Shown: positions 10,700 to 21,879 of the stretch, in pieces
Layout: each line of letters begins with the position of its first letter
Numbering within the stretch: position 1 is the stretch's first letter
Source of the DNA: Isoetes taiwanensis
Taxonomy: Eukaryota; Streptophyta; Lycopodiopsida; Isoetales; Isoetaceae
DNA: 64,000 bases
NCBI GenBank assembly: GCA_021234155.1
Contig: JAJEKV010000129.1
Span: forward strand, 1,281,963-1,345,962
Direction of reading: 5' to 3'
Position numbers and translations under genes: made by a program
The notes under the pieces: generated by a model
Seen by the model: the letters and a program-made list of their open reading frames with translations, nothing else
Databases searched by the model: none
What the model was told of the DNA's origin: nothing

Positions 10700-13200
10700 A
10701 GAAATAAATGAAAAAGCAAAAAAATATCATAAACAACCACAGCAATGAAATCTAAAATTTCCTTTCCAATCATCGATGAACGACACATCTCCAATTACAA
10801 TTTCGCTGGGTTAAATTTCGTGCTTGAAAAAATGCCCTGCCCAAGGGCAATTGATTTTGCTGTTGCTTATCCAGATATGGTAGGCCTCATCCCATGTACT
10901 ATTGACATAAGTATCTAGCTTCCATTATAGATAGCTTTCTACATGAATGTCAAATAAGTCTGGAAAGTGTGAGTCCCTAAACGTGAAAATTGGTTAAGCA
11001 TCGAAAAGAAACTGGAATTTAGAAGATTGACCGGAAACAACATAAGAGCAAAAAAAGTAGAACGAATTTTACCTGGTTGGAATCAAGATTTAGGGTATCA
11101 TAAGATACTTTCCAACTCCCATCAAACTAAACAATATACGTCAATGACTATGGAAAATGAGGTTGGCCAAAACATGCTAATTTCATACTGTGTTTAAGCA
11201 CAAAGCATAAAATGTTTTGTAAACTTGGATATTTTATGTTGGGCCATGTGTTAGCCATTGAATTTATTATTCCTTTCATTTCTTGATATACAAAGTCTAT
11301 TATAGTCAGTTGTATTTAGGGATGAAGTGAAGTTGTTGATATGTCTTGCATGGGCATTATAGATAATCAACATAGTCAATTGTATTTAGAGACTTTACTT
11401 AGGGACGATGTCAAATTGTTGATACATCTATCAAGCGCATTATACATGATCATCTGTATGCGCTAATATTTTGTATTCCAAAATTGCCTGTGGTTCACCA
11501 AATGGATTATTATTTCCTCCAGTCAAATGTCATGATAAACTGACATGGACGTGTTTAAAACTAAGAAGGCAAACAAAGGAAATAAATTGAAACGCAACAA
11601 AAGAAAGGGTGCCTTATGACACCAAACAGCTCATCTGTCATCACTAGAAAAGCAGAATTGGAATGTAGATCTTTAACAGAATCCTAACATCTAGCACTTC
11701 TCACAATCTAGTCCTTTTCGTCTTAACTTTAGCGTTGTTTAGATTGGATAGAAGACATTTTGCTCAGAAATAAGGAGGTATCGAGGAGGAAACGAACGAA
11801 TTTGCTTCTATTGCAGTAAGCAATTGCTAAGACATACTTCCTCAGGAAAAATTTCACGAACCTCAGGTTCATTTTCTTAGACGGCAAGACATTTAGTAAC
11901 AGCATTAAGAAATATTACCCATTTCTATGGGATCTTGCTGGAGTAAGATAGTGCACAATTTGTCAAGTCGGTTATATGTCCCTCTTAACTCAACATTACT
12001 GGACAACATGCGAAGGGTTAACCGACATGGCAGAGTTTGAAAGACATATTAGTGTCAAATCCAATTTCCTCTGCATAATTTTGCCAAAACGTGCATCCCT
12101 TCACAGTCAACCAACTTTGCAGCGTCCATCTCTTCTTCACATACATGGCATGCGTGTAATTCACGTTCAAATGGTACACATCTAGTCCACATTCAAATAA
12201 AACAATTTGAAACTCATTCAATGCTTTGGGCCTTGACTGGAGTATCGACGCTCATTTCTTGTTAAAAAGGATGGTCTAGCCTGGACCAATGATGTGGAAG
12301 CAGCTAGAGGTAAGAAATACATCCATTCCCATTTTATATGTATTGGGTCTTTTCCAGGCAGTTCAATAAATCATCTTCGTCTTCTGTTTGTAACATGGTA
12401 TCATGGCAGTGATGGCATAACCCGATCAGAAACAAAAAACACAAAACACAAGCAGTGGCTAGAAGATGGAGGTCTTTATATGAAGAGGGGCCACACCAGA
12501 AAACCTGCAAGAACCCCATTCGGTATGCTTTTCACAGAAAAAAGAACAAAACGAAATAGCAAATGCACATTGACACCTAGCCTTGACCTCTCTTCCGATC
12601 GTTTGAGACTGCAAGTGCAATCTGAATGAAATTTGTCAAATTTGTCAAATTCTTCCAAATCATCAATGAAAGGAGGAGGACAAACTCACATAGAACGATT
12701 TAATCCCATCCCTTCAAGTTCTAAGACCTGCATAACAACTTGCCTAATTAGCCTCTAGAACGGAGAAAAAAAACGCACCAACGCACAAGAGGAAAAAATG
12801 TAGAAGAAGAATGAGGGTGAATGCTAAGTGCATGTCGGTGGCCAAGCAACCAGCAGGTAATTGCACTGTCTGTTGGCGAATTTTTCCCACAACCCCCAAC
12901 AAGTGGCCTCAAAGGCAGAAATCAGGATCACATTGGGTGCTGCAATATAAAATCAGAAGCTGCAATATGAAATCAGTGTAGAATAAGAGATTTGAAGAAA
13001 AACTTGGAATGGAATAACTTTGGGCCCAAAAGAAAATTCATATAAGCAATAAAACTTCAAATACAATAGGGTCCCTCCATGTCTCTGAACCATGGAGGGG
13101 CCTTTGATCCAGTTCAAGGAGGAGCTGCCACCATCCCAAGAACTTGGAGCAAGGCAAGAGGAGGAGCTCGTGCTCCTCAAGAATCTTTTATAAACATTAG
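10700..13200. other. No gene recognised
   Basis: AT-rich DNA after the Y terminus. Short open frames at 11976-12221 and 12294-12658 overlap on both strands and show no domain. No RNA gene or clear repeat boundary seen. Confidence 0.4.
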
Positions 13201-13214
13201 ATTTCATCTTGACC

Positions 13215-13385
13215 TTTCATTTTTGCCTCTTAATCTCCACCTTTGATCTTGCCTCTTCATCTCAACCTTTAATTTCGACCCCTTCATCTCCACCCTTGAT
13301 CTTGCCTCTTTATCTCAACCCCCTTTTTTTTTTTTTTTTTTTTCATCTCCACCTTTGATCTTGCCTCTTCATCTTAGCCTTAGAT
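13215..13385 (+). repeat. Tandem repeat, CTTGCCTCTTCATCTC units
   Basis: About three and a half degenerate copies of a ~50-base unit built on ATCTCCACCTTTGATCTTGCC, interrupted by a T tract at about 13324-13343. Confidence 0.75.
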
Positions 13386-14457
13386 AATGTACCCCTCTTC
13401 AACCACTAAAAAATCTTAGAAGCCCTTAAATTTAAACAACTAGATCTAGGCCCTTTTTTATTTTTTGGTGCCTTAGACCTTTACAACATTTGGGCTTTAT
13501 AATCGACCCCCCTTCCAATGGTTCTCTTTCTTTTCTCTTTTTTCATGTTGACCGGGTGCCAAAAACCCGGTCAACACTGTCTACATTTTTCTACACATCA
13601 ACAAATTTATGCCGAAGAAAACCATGCGCCAAATCGAACAACAGGAATAAATGCAAACGCAAACGCAAAGCCCAATCGAATCTCTTATTCCTGCTTTGTC
13701 ATCTCCTTTAGAAACAATAACGGCAACAATGCATTTGGACCTTTTAATCACCTTAAAAATGCATGAGCGAGCTGCGAAACGTAAATAGCATTGCCCAGCA
13801 AAAGCATGAAAAGCTGAGGTATGACTACTTAATAAACAAATCCATACAATCTGCAGAAGGTCATTCAGAACATGAACAATCGAAATCAACAATCAAAATC
13901 AACAAACAAATTCCAATTCTGTTGGAAGTTATTGAGCTTTCATAAAAATAACTTAAATAGGAAAGATAGAGTTGGACAAAGACCTCCTTGATTCTATGGC
14001 TGGGACTAATCGTCGTCGTAACTACACGCCGGTACAAATAGACTGTCAAGTGCTTGCATCTTTCTCTTTACTCTTACTTAAGGCTGCCAACTCAGGCATA
14101 ATTCCTGCGGAAGCCACACATTTAAGGTTTAGAATATATTACTATCACCTTCTACTTCTAAGGAAGAGCTAAACATAAAATAAGTGGAAACTTCTAAGTT
14201 GCAAAGGCTTGCTGCAACTTCAAAAAGATATCAAAAGAAGTATCTCGTTTCTCATTCTTTCTCAAGATTTTTGCCTGCTTCTTAAAAGTTAAAACCCTGC
14301 AAACGATAGTTACAGTGAAGCAACGCAGACTGCAGAAGGGCTCAGAATTTGTGAATCTCAAATGCAATAATTATCCTCGTAGTGCAATACAGATGTTATA
14401 TGAAATTAGTTTAACCTTTGCCAATTCTTATTTTGTTGCCAGTAAACCATCAGCGAC
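13386..14457. other. No gene recognised
   Basis: Short overlapping frames on both strands without domains. GACCGGGTGCCAAAAACCCGGTC at about 13550 contains a small inverted repeat (GACCGGGT/ACCCGGTC). No RNA gene recognised. Confidence 0.35.
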
Positions 14458-14610
14458 CGATCAAATTATATACTCCCGAATGGGGTTAGGGTCCCAAGAA
14501 ATGGAAACCTCCCAAATTTTCGTTCTTGGAAACCTCCCCAGCTTTCCATGAAGCCTAGGGAGGTTTCCAATTTTACTAACTTGGGGAGGTTTCCATAAAA
14601 TCCCCAAAAT
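14458..14610. repeat. GGAAACCTCCCC repeat cluster, small
   Basis: Begins with a 25-base word (14458-14482) found again at 20579-20603, followed by four GGAAACCTCCC / GGGAGGTTTCC motifs in both orientations. The same motif is amplified at 21420-21870. Confidence 0.7.
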
Positions 14611-14626
14611 CTATTTTAGTTTATGA

Positions 14627-14656
14627 CTAGTATACGTGTGCCCGGCGTTGCCGGGC
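14627..14656 (-). mobile_element. Helitron 3' terminus, minus strand
   Basis: On the minus strand a GCCCGGCAACGCCGGGC hairpin (14640-14656) is followed by nine bases, then CTAG at 14630-14627 and T. Hairpin and end match the terminus at 784-812, so both belong to one family in opposite orientation. The element extends to the right; its 5' TC end was not identified. Confidence 0.6.
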
Positions 14657-17600
14657 TAACGTCCTGCCATATGTTTTTATTTGGCATTTAACGTCCATAT
14701 GTGTAACTTTCGACAACACCACATGTTGATGCTTACAAAAATAGACATAATTTGCTTTTGTGACTATTTTTATTGTTGAAATTGTCTAATGACCGTATCA
14801 TCAATGTATTAACTTTGCATATATAAGAATGTTTCTTTACCTGAGAAACGTATTAAGAGATGATCATGACAAACTAAGCAAAAATAAGAAAGCTCACGAA
14901 AAAATGAATCTCTAGAAAATAACGATGTTATAAAAAGAGAATAACAACCTGTTATAAACTTACACTGTCACTGCTATATAGAGAAGTACCACATCTACAT
15001 GGCATAAAGAACCTGTGGCAAACAATGGCATACGTTGGGACCACATACAATTATATTCGGCATCCATTGGACCATATATAATTACATTAATGTGTTTGAA
15101 TGTTACATGTACTTAGGGTGTGTCTACACATGATGGCAAATTAATATGAAGGCACAAATTCATAGGGTAAACCTGTGGCTAACATGGCATACATTGGACT
15201 ACATACAATTATAGCAGTGTATGAATCTTCAAGAAAGTTCCCATTGGATCTAGAGTTTGTATTGTAGACCCAAACCTTGACTTGTTTACCTCGCAACTTT
15301 AAGTCTACAATCAAGCATGCTCTCATTGGGTGGATTCAATCACCATTACAAATCCAATGGAGCTCAGCTATTTGCAACCGCATTCAACAACTTCTTTATT
15401 CTCTAGTCTGCACTTGATGACTGTTCAATGAGGATTTCACTCATGTGTAAATTATCTAACTGTTACATTAATATAAAAAGGCAACATATAAGCATAGACT
15501 TGCAGATGCCCCAAAAATGCCACCAAGTCCTAAAAGGTCGTATAAGGTCGTAAAATCTGGTGTCCACTTTACAACTCATAGCAATTTGATACTTTATGTA
15601 GCAGCAGGTCAGTTATAGGGACCTTCAACCTTCAAGCGATACAATGCTTGTAGATTTAACAAAGCGTTTCAATCGAACTGTACCTGCAGACCACAAATGC
15701 CAATGAGAAAAAAAATTGCATTGTGCTTTGAAACTGCAAGAAATGAAAATCTAAAGGGAAACAAAGGCACAGACCTACTATTTGAGTATCCATAAAAATC
15801 TGCAGATTGCTTTGTACGCTCTTTTTCAAATGCTATTAAATACCTATTCACAATTACTCACAAAATTTGAGCACTTTGCCACAATTACTTGATTCAGTTG
15901 GTCCATGCTTTAATCTGTAGGCATTTGCCATTAACTCAATCTGTAGAAAATTGCAATTAATGAAAGAGTTAACCCTTAACTCAGCTGGAGTCCACTGCAA
16001 ATGCACAACAGGAACATGACTTCAAAAGAACAACTAAGAAAAACATCTCAAACATAACATTGCTCATTCTGTTTGCTATAATAGTCTATTCAATAATTGT
16101 ATTCTTTGAATTCGCTTACCTCAATGGTATAAAGTAGACATTTATCCATTTCTCTTAGAACTGGATAAGACAACATCATGATAAATGGCAAAAGCAAACT
16201 CTGCTACAACACTGTAAGAAATATTGTGTTTGAATCTGCCATATTTCTATTTTACTTACATCTTACAAAGCAAGAGTGCCTACCACATTATAAATTCATG
16301 TATGTAGAACAATATGTAGAGGACATACCTAATTGTATTGGATCCCACTTTCTCAAACAATATATTGGTACATTGTGAGGCCTTAACAAAGAAAATATAT
16401 GCTTGACGTCTATGATTTAAGATGTCAAAGAAATAAAGCAGCCCCTAACTTAAAAACAACCATGCATACCTTGAACTCCTTGGACTGCTAGAAATAATAG
16501 AAACTCAAATAAAATATAATGGAACTGAAAGATACAATATATTGTTGCTGGGTGAGATGCACAAAATTTGAGAAGAAATCAAGCAGAATCTGGAGCAAAC
16601 CTACTTTGCAACGTCTAGATATAATGCCTTGACATTAACAGAGAGGTTTTGTCATGTGCAACACAAAAAAAGAAGGATGCAAGCAAGTTAAACCTTCTAA
16701 TTCGGGCTGAGGTGCACAGATTTTGAGAAGAAACCAAGAATAATCTGGAGCAAACCTGCTTTGCAAAGTCCAGAACGACCAAGTTTATCTGCATCTGCTG
16801 GAAAAAAACGCCCATCTGCTGGCCGTTTCATTGCCAAAAATAAGAACGTTTAGAACAGAGGTAAAAGAGAGGAAGATATTAGCTGAATACCAAATTGTTT
16901 AGAACAGGGCTTTAGAACAGCGGAAGGTATTAGCTACCAATACCAATTCAAAAAGGAAAAGGGAAATGAAATGTTATGTACCGGGAGCGATTGAGAATCT
17001 CGCCCTCAACCACGTCTCACTTTGGTAATCAGCTATTGATCCAGGCCCGAGCATTTGCTCTTGCCTTGGTTGCTTACTCCCATATCCAGACAAACAGACC
17101 GCTGGAAAGAACCCTTATTTCACCATCTTCCATCGCCTGCAATGCCGTATCAACATGAATCCAAGGAAGTACCGTATCAATATGAATCCAAGGAAGTACC
17201 CTGAGAAACCAAAAAACTTTTACATTTGCAGAAGCGCCTTAGAAACCCTGGCTCACCATGGATTGTTGTAGAAGTAACAGGCCAGGCAGATGAATCCAAG
17301 GAGCTGCAAACGGCTTCAAGAATGCAGATGAACGGCTCCAAGCCTTAAGCAGATGAACGGCTCCAATGTTCGAAGCCTCAGCAGACCGAGCCACAAATGG
17401 GAAAAAATCGATGAGAAACTTCCTGCTTCTGCAAAAAAACCATCCTCTTGAGAGATTTGCCTGCGCCTATGAAGCAAAAATGAATGAAGAATAAATGAAT
17501 GAAGAATGAACCGAAATTAAGTTATTTTACCTCTGGGCGCTAGAATCTGTGATAGCTTGGGCGCTAGAATCCGTGAAAGGTAGGGTCGCTGTGAGCTCCG

Positions 17601-18424
17601 AAGCTGCATTTTGAAGGAATGAAGAAATGAATGAAAGCGGAGGGATCCCGAAAATGGCGGGCATCTGCCAGAAGAATGATGCGTGCGTTGAATTAGCTGT
17701 GCCACACCTGCAAAAATTGTGCTAAAAGTGTGCCCTAAACCTCTGCCAACCCTAAACCGAGCCAAACCTGCCGGATTACCTATTAACTTCGAAAACTTCA
17801 CGCTCCCAAAAATAATTCCGGTGCCAAATTCACGCTTTTGGCCGGAAAATAGAGTGTTACCGGCGACCAGAAAAAGGGAGACACCCCACCCCAAAAACTT
17901 TTTAAATAAGTAGATATTTTGGGAGCTACGTTAACAGCCATTCATAATGATCAATGTCTACGGCTAGAATTAATCCTTTTCTATTTTCGTATGCAACTCT
18001 ATTTCTGTTGCATGCTTTCTGTTTTCAGGCATTCTTGAAGCCATAGCAGGAGCGCCGGATTTGGAAGAGGGGTGCAACAGTTTCGATTCCCATTTCGATT
18101 TTGAATACCAGTGCCAGGTTTTGAAGACTAGTTGCGATGCTGATTATGAAGACCAGTTGTTTGTTGAAGGAGAGCTTCGGATTTTGAAGATTGGCCAGCA
18201 AAAAGTTCAAAACAGAGTACTGAAGGTGTATAGTCCGGCCGAATGATCCTTCCTTCCTATTCTTAGCAGGGAGGCGAAGGTAGTGGTGATGTTATGTTTC
18301 ACATGTGGCTGTTACAACGCCAGCACTAGTAGGCTTCTTCTCACGCTGTTAGTTCCTTGTTGAAATAGGGGCCGCATTAATGTGAGCTCTCCAAACTAAT
18401 TCTGTTCATGGCATATTGTCTCAG
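14657..18424. other. Non-coding or unrecognised, with local duplications
   Basis: Direct repeats at about 15011-15060 and 15168-15215 (AACCTGTGG, ACATACAATTATA words) and a 27-base tandem copy around 17145-17205. A minus-strand frame at 17517-17894 (125 codons) lacks any domain I know. A 3' splice-like site at about 18027 precedes an open frame to 18243 that matches nothing recognised and does not resemble ALG9. Confidence 0.35.
16540..16775 (+). repeat. Direct duplication of ~65 bases
   Basis: Two similar segments about 165 bases apart share GAGATGCACA/GAGGTGCACA, TTTGAGAAGAAA and TCTGGAGCAAACCT words. Confidence 0.7.
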
Positions 18425-20015
18425 GTTTCTTGCCAAATACGTTTTCCATGTATTGCCTATCCCTTGCAACAGCAGCATTGCTTGCTGATAGATTTAAAAC
18501 AGCAGTGAGTGTCGCTTCAGTTGGAGTTCTTGTGGGGTGGCCATTTTCAGGCTTGGCTGTTCTTCCCCTCATCTTATATTCCTTGATTAATGGAAGATTC
18601 TACTCTGTTCTACTTTTTGGGATGATTAGTTCATTGGCTTTATCGGTAAGCATGTGTGTCCACTGCTCTTCTTTTATGTCAGTTCTTTATTTTCTAGGAG
18701 ATACATGTAAAAATTATGCCCTAATTTCACTGAAGTACTCAATATCTGAGACTCAGTCTATTACTTTTACTAGACCGCCAACTTCTAGGTTTAACCTTAC
18801 TAGGCTCTTATTTGGTATTGCACCAAATAAGCAGCGGCTTTAGTTTGCATGCATTGCACATACCTGAGTTCCAACTTCTCATGTGTCAATTCGTAACAAA
18901 CTCTTTATCCTCTCATTCTTGCAGGTTTTGACATTGCTAGCAGATCATTATTTTTATGGGCAGTGGACTTTCTCTATCTTGAACCTTGTGGTCTATAATG
19001 TGGCTGGTGGAGGGGACAGTAGCCTTTATGGTGTGGAAGGTCCCCTGTACTATCTTCACAATGGGCTAAATAATTTTAATATTGCCTTGGTGCTTGCCCT
19101 TCTGCTTCCAATTATAACAGTGATTACCTGGAAAAGCAGTGACAGGCACTTATTGATCTCTACGTTGCCATTATATGTATGGCTGGGATTTATGTCGCTA
19201 CAATCTCACAAGGAGGAAAGGTAAGTGCAATTTTGCTCTTGCGAGCATTGTTGTTTATGCAATCTGTCAAAAGATAGCAAATGCCATGTCATGGGACATG
19301 ATTATAGTTTCAAAGCAGAAAATCTCTTTTAGTTGTTTGCCTTTGAAACTAGTTTTTCTGATAAAGTTTTTCATGTGTCAAGATAGTTTTTATGGTCTAG
19401 ATTTCTCAGCAGCTTTTGATAGTTGGAGCATTGCAAAAGTTGATATTTGTATGTAATACTATGCATGTGTTTTCAGGTTCCTATATCCCATTTATCCTTT
19501 GATATGCTTAGCAGCTGCGGCTGCCATAGAAAGACTTCCTGACATGATTCCAACATCATTCGAAATGCACGATCTGTTTTATCAGGTTAAGAACATGAAA
19601 TGAGGATAAAGCTACACTTGGAAGTGTTTATGTGCAGATGTCCATACTTTACCAGGTCTTTAAAGTCTTTCGGCCTGTAACTTTGGCAGTCGTGCTTGTC
19701 CTTTCATATAGTAGACAAGAAGGATATTCTGCACCCATGAAAATTTATTCGCGTCTTCCTCAAGAGAATGATCAAATATCAACAGGTCCAATACAATTGT
19801 ACTTCAGCATAAACATGCGTGTTTAACTGCATAGCATGTAGGTTACTAACCAATATATACCACAGGCTTTATGCAGTTAAGGTCAAATATGCTCTGTGTA
19901 ACAGTAATTGTTTACTTTGCAGTTTGTGCTGGCAGAGAATGGCATCGTTTTCCATCTTCCTTTTTTCTACCATCGCCTAGCTATGATGTCAAATGTGTTG
20001 ATGATGGGTTTCGAG
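18425..20015 (+). pseudogene. ALG9: ALG9 alpha-1,2-mannosyltransferase, internal gene fragment
   Basis: ALG9 is an ER membrane enzyme that adds alpha-1,2-mannose from dolichol-P-mannose to the lipid-linked N-glycan precursor. Five consecutive exons can be read: 18425-18645, 18925-19220, 19477-19585, 19638-19785, 19923-20015, with GT-AG sites and compatible phases. Diagnostic segments are FLPNTFSMYCLSLATAALL, LADHYFYGQW, YNVAGGGDSSLYGVEGPLYY, RFLYPIYPLI, KVFRPVTLAVVL, GYSAPMKIY and REWHRFPSSFFLP ending in DDGFRG. There is no stop or frameshift in these exons. The N-terminal catalytic loop exons and the C-terminal exon were not found nearby. It may be a captured fragment, a gene broken by insertions, or a gene with very long introns. 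Confidence 0.85.
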
Positions 20016-20886
20016 GTTTCAAATTCATATAGTGACATAAATTAAAATGACCAAGACTACAATGAGTTTGAGTTTGTGGCCCGCTGCTTTCTGCGATATT
20101 TGACCACGGAAATTCATATCACATACCAATTGTATATTGGACTCCATTTTGGGCATCAAGAGTATCAAACAAATTGTTCAAGATTTCTTTTAATATGGAA
20201 AAGGATGGAGAAAATAGGAAGTATACGAACAAGTTTTTTTCATTCAAAGAGGAACCCATTTAAAGAATCCACCCCATGGCTCTATTAAACATAAATGAGA
20301 ATACATCAAGTTTTTCCTTTCAATCTGAACCTAGATCTTAAAAAGTGTCCCTCTTCTTTTCCTTTTGAAGAAGGCTGCCTAAAGCCTTTAGTGCTTCAGA
20401 ATCTTTATTGCTTCAGAATCATTTAACATGGGAACAATGGAGGTTCAATGCATACTCCTATGAATAGAATACTATTAACGTCCATGATGATGACCAAGAT
20501 GTTGTGGTTATGTAGGTGGAAATAAAATCTGTTTGTGGTTATGTAGGTGTGATAATTATTGCTGAAGCATTCTAACTGCGATCAAATTATATACTCCCGA
20601 ATGATGTACGTTTGTTGTTATAAATATTATTAGCAGTGCATCCTGTTAACAAAAAAAAGGTATACCATCACATTAACACTTGTCATCGCATATAGGGTGC
20701 CACATAGAATAGCACTACCATAGATGATGTATAGGCCGTCACAGCCCTTCGGGGCTTGGAAATTGGACACGCGTCGCTTAGATCCACCCCCTTGGCCCTC
20801 CGCGCCGGTTTGCAAAGGTGGTGGTTGTCGCAAAGGGCCCCAGGTTGCCTAGCTCGAAAAAGGGTGCACGAAAGCAAAACGCGGAT
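20016..20886. other. Downstream of ALG9 fragment, no gene
   Basis: The expected last ALG9 exon (family motif PLPFNST) was not found. The 25-base word of 14458 recurs at 20579-20603. Confidence 0.4.
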
Positions 20887-21022
20887 TGTGCATATGAGCC
20901 GAAGGGTTATTTCTCGTGCATATGACGGCATATGAGCCCCCGTGGATCGCGGCGTAGGGTTATTTATCGCGCATATGATCGTGCATATGAGCCCTCGTGG
21001 ATCGTGCATAGGGTTATTTACA
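20887..21022 (+). repeat. Tandem repeat with CATATGAGCC and AGGGTTATTT words
   Basis: About three degenerate ~50-60-base units: GTGCATATGAGCC, GTGGATCG and AGGGTTATTT recur in order. Confidence 0.75.
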
Positions 21023-21419
21023 GATCCTAATAGTCTGACATCTCGTCGGACATCTTGGATCTTCCTCATTTGCCACTGCAACCCTTGCAAGTTGTGTCAT
21101 CGTAATCCCGACCCACTTTTCAAGTTGCTTCTGAATCATATAGGGAAGAATCAGTGGAGATATCATCTTCAACTCCCTCGTACATGTTACGCTCCAAATT
21201 CATGAGATGAAATAGTCGATGGGAATCACGGCGAATGAATTCGTGGTTGAAGGAAGAACTCGTAGGGACGATTTACTTGAAGAAAAAGCTTGGATGAATT
21301 CGTTGATGAAAGAAGAACTCAAAGAGACGATTTGCTTCAAGAAATAGCTCACTTGATGAAAGAAGAACTCAAATAGACGATGCTTCAAGAAATAGCTCAC
21401 TTTGAAATTTTATAGACAT

Positions 21420-21870
21420 TTTGTGGAAACCTCCCTCCCCTAGTTTCTTTGGAAAGTTGGGGAGGTTTCCATAAAATATTTAAAAAAAGTCATTAATGTT
21501 GGCAACCACCGATGGACTGCAACGCACGAGGACCGAGATGCACGGGGGGGTCTTGATGCACGTGAGGCTTAGTCTTGGTCCTCCCACCTTTTTTCCCGGA
21601 AACCTCCCCAACTTTCCACAGAAACCTCCCCTGCTTTCTTAATTGGAAACCTCCCGGGTCATCCAAGAAAGGTGGGGAGGTTTCCCTTGAAAAAAATGGG
21701 GAGGAGCTTCATGGAAACCTCCCCCCATTTTCTAATATGGAGAAAGTTGGGGAGGTTTCCGAAAAAGGAGGAGGTTTTGAAAATGGGGAGGTTTCAAGGA
21801 AAGTTGGGGGAGGTTTCCAGGGAAAGTTGGGGAGGTTTCCAGGGAAAGTTGGGGAGGTTTCCATTGGAGC
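21420..21870. repeat. GGAAACCTCCCC array
   Basis: More than a dozen copies of GGAAACCTCCCCAACTTTCC or its complement lie in mixed orientation. Units at 21795-21860 are nearly perfect ~24-base direct repeats. Mixed orientation gives many potential hairpins. Frames through it are repeat artefacts. Confidence 0.85.
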
Positions 21871-21879
21871 CCAACCCAA

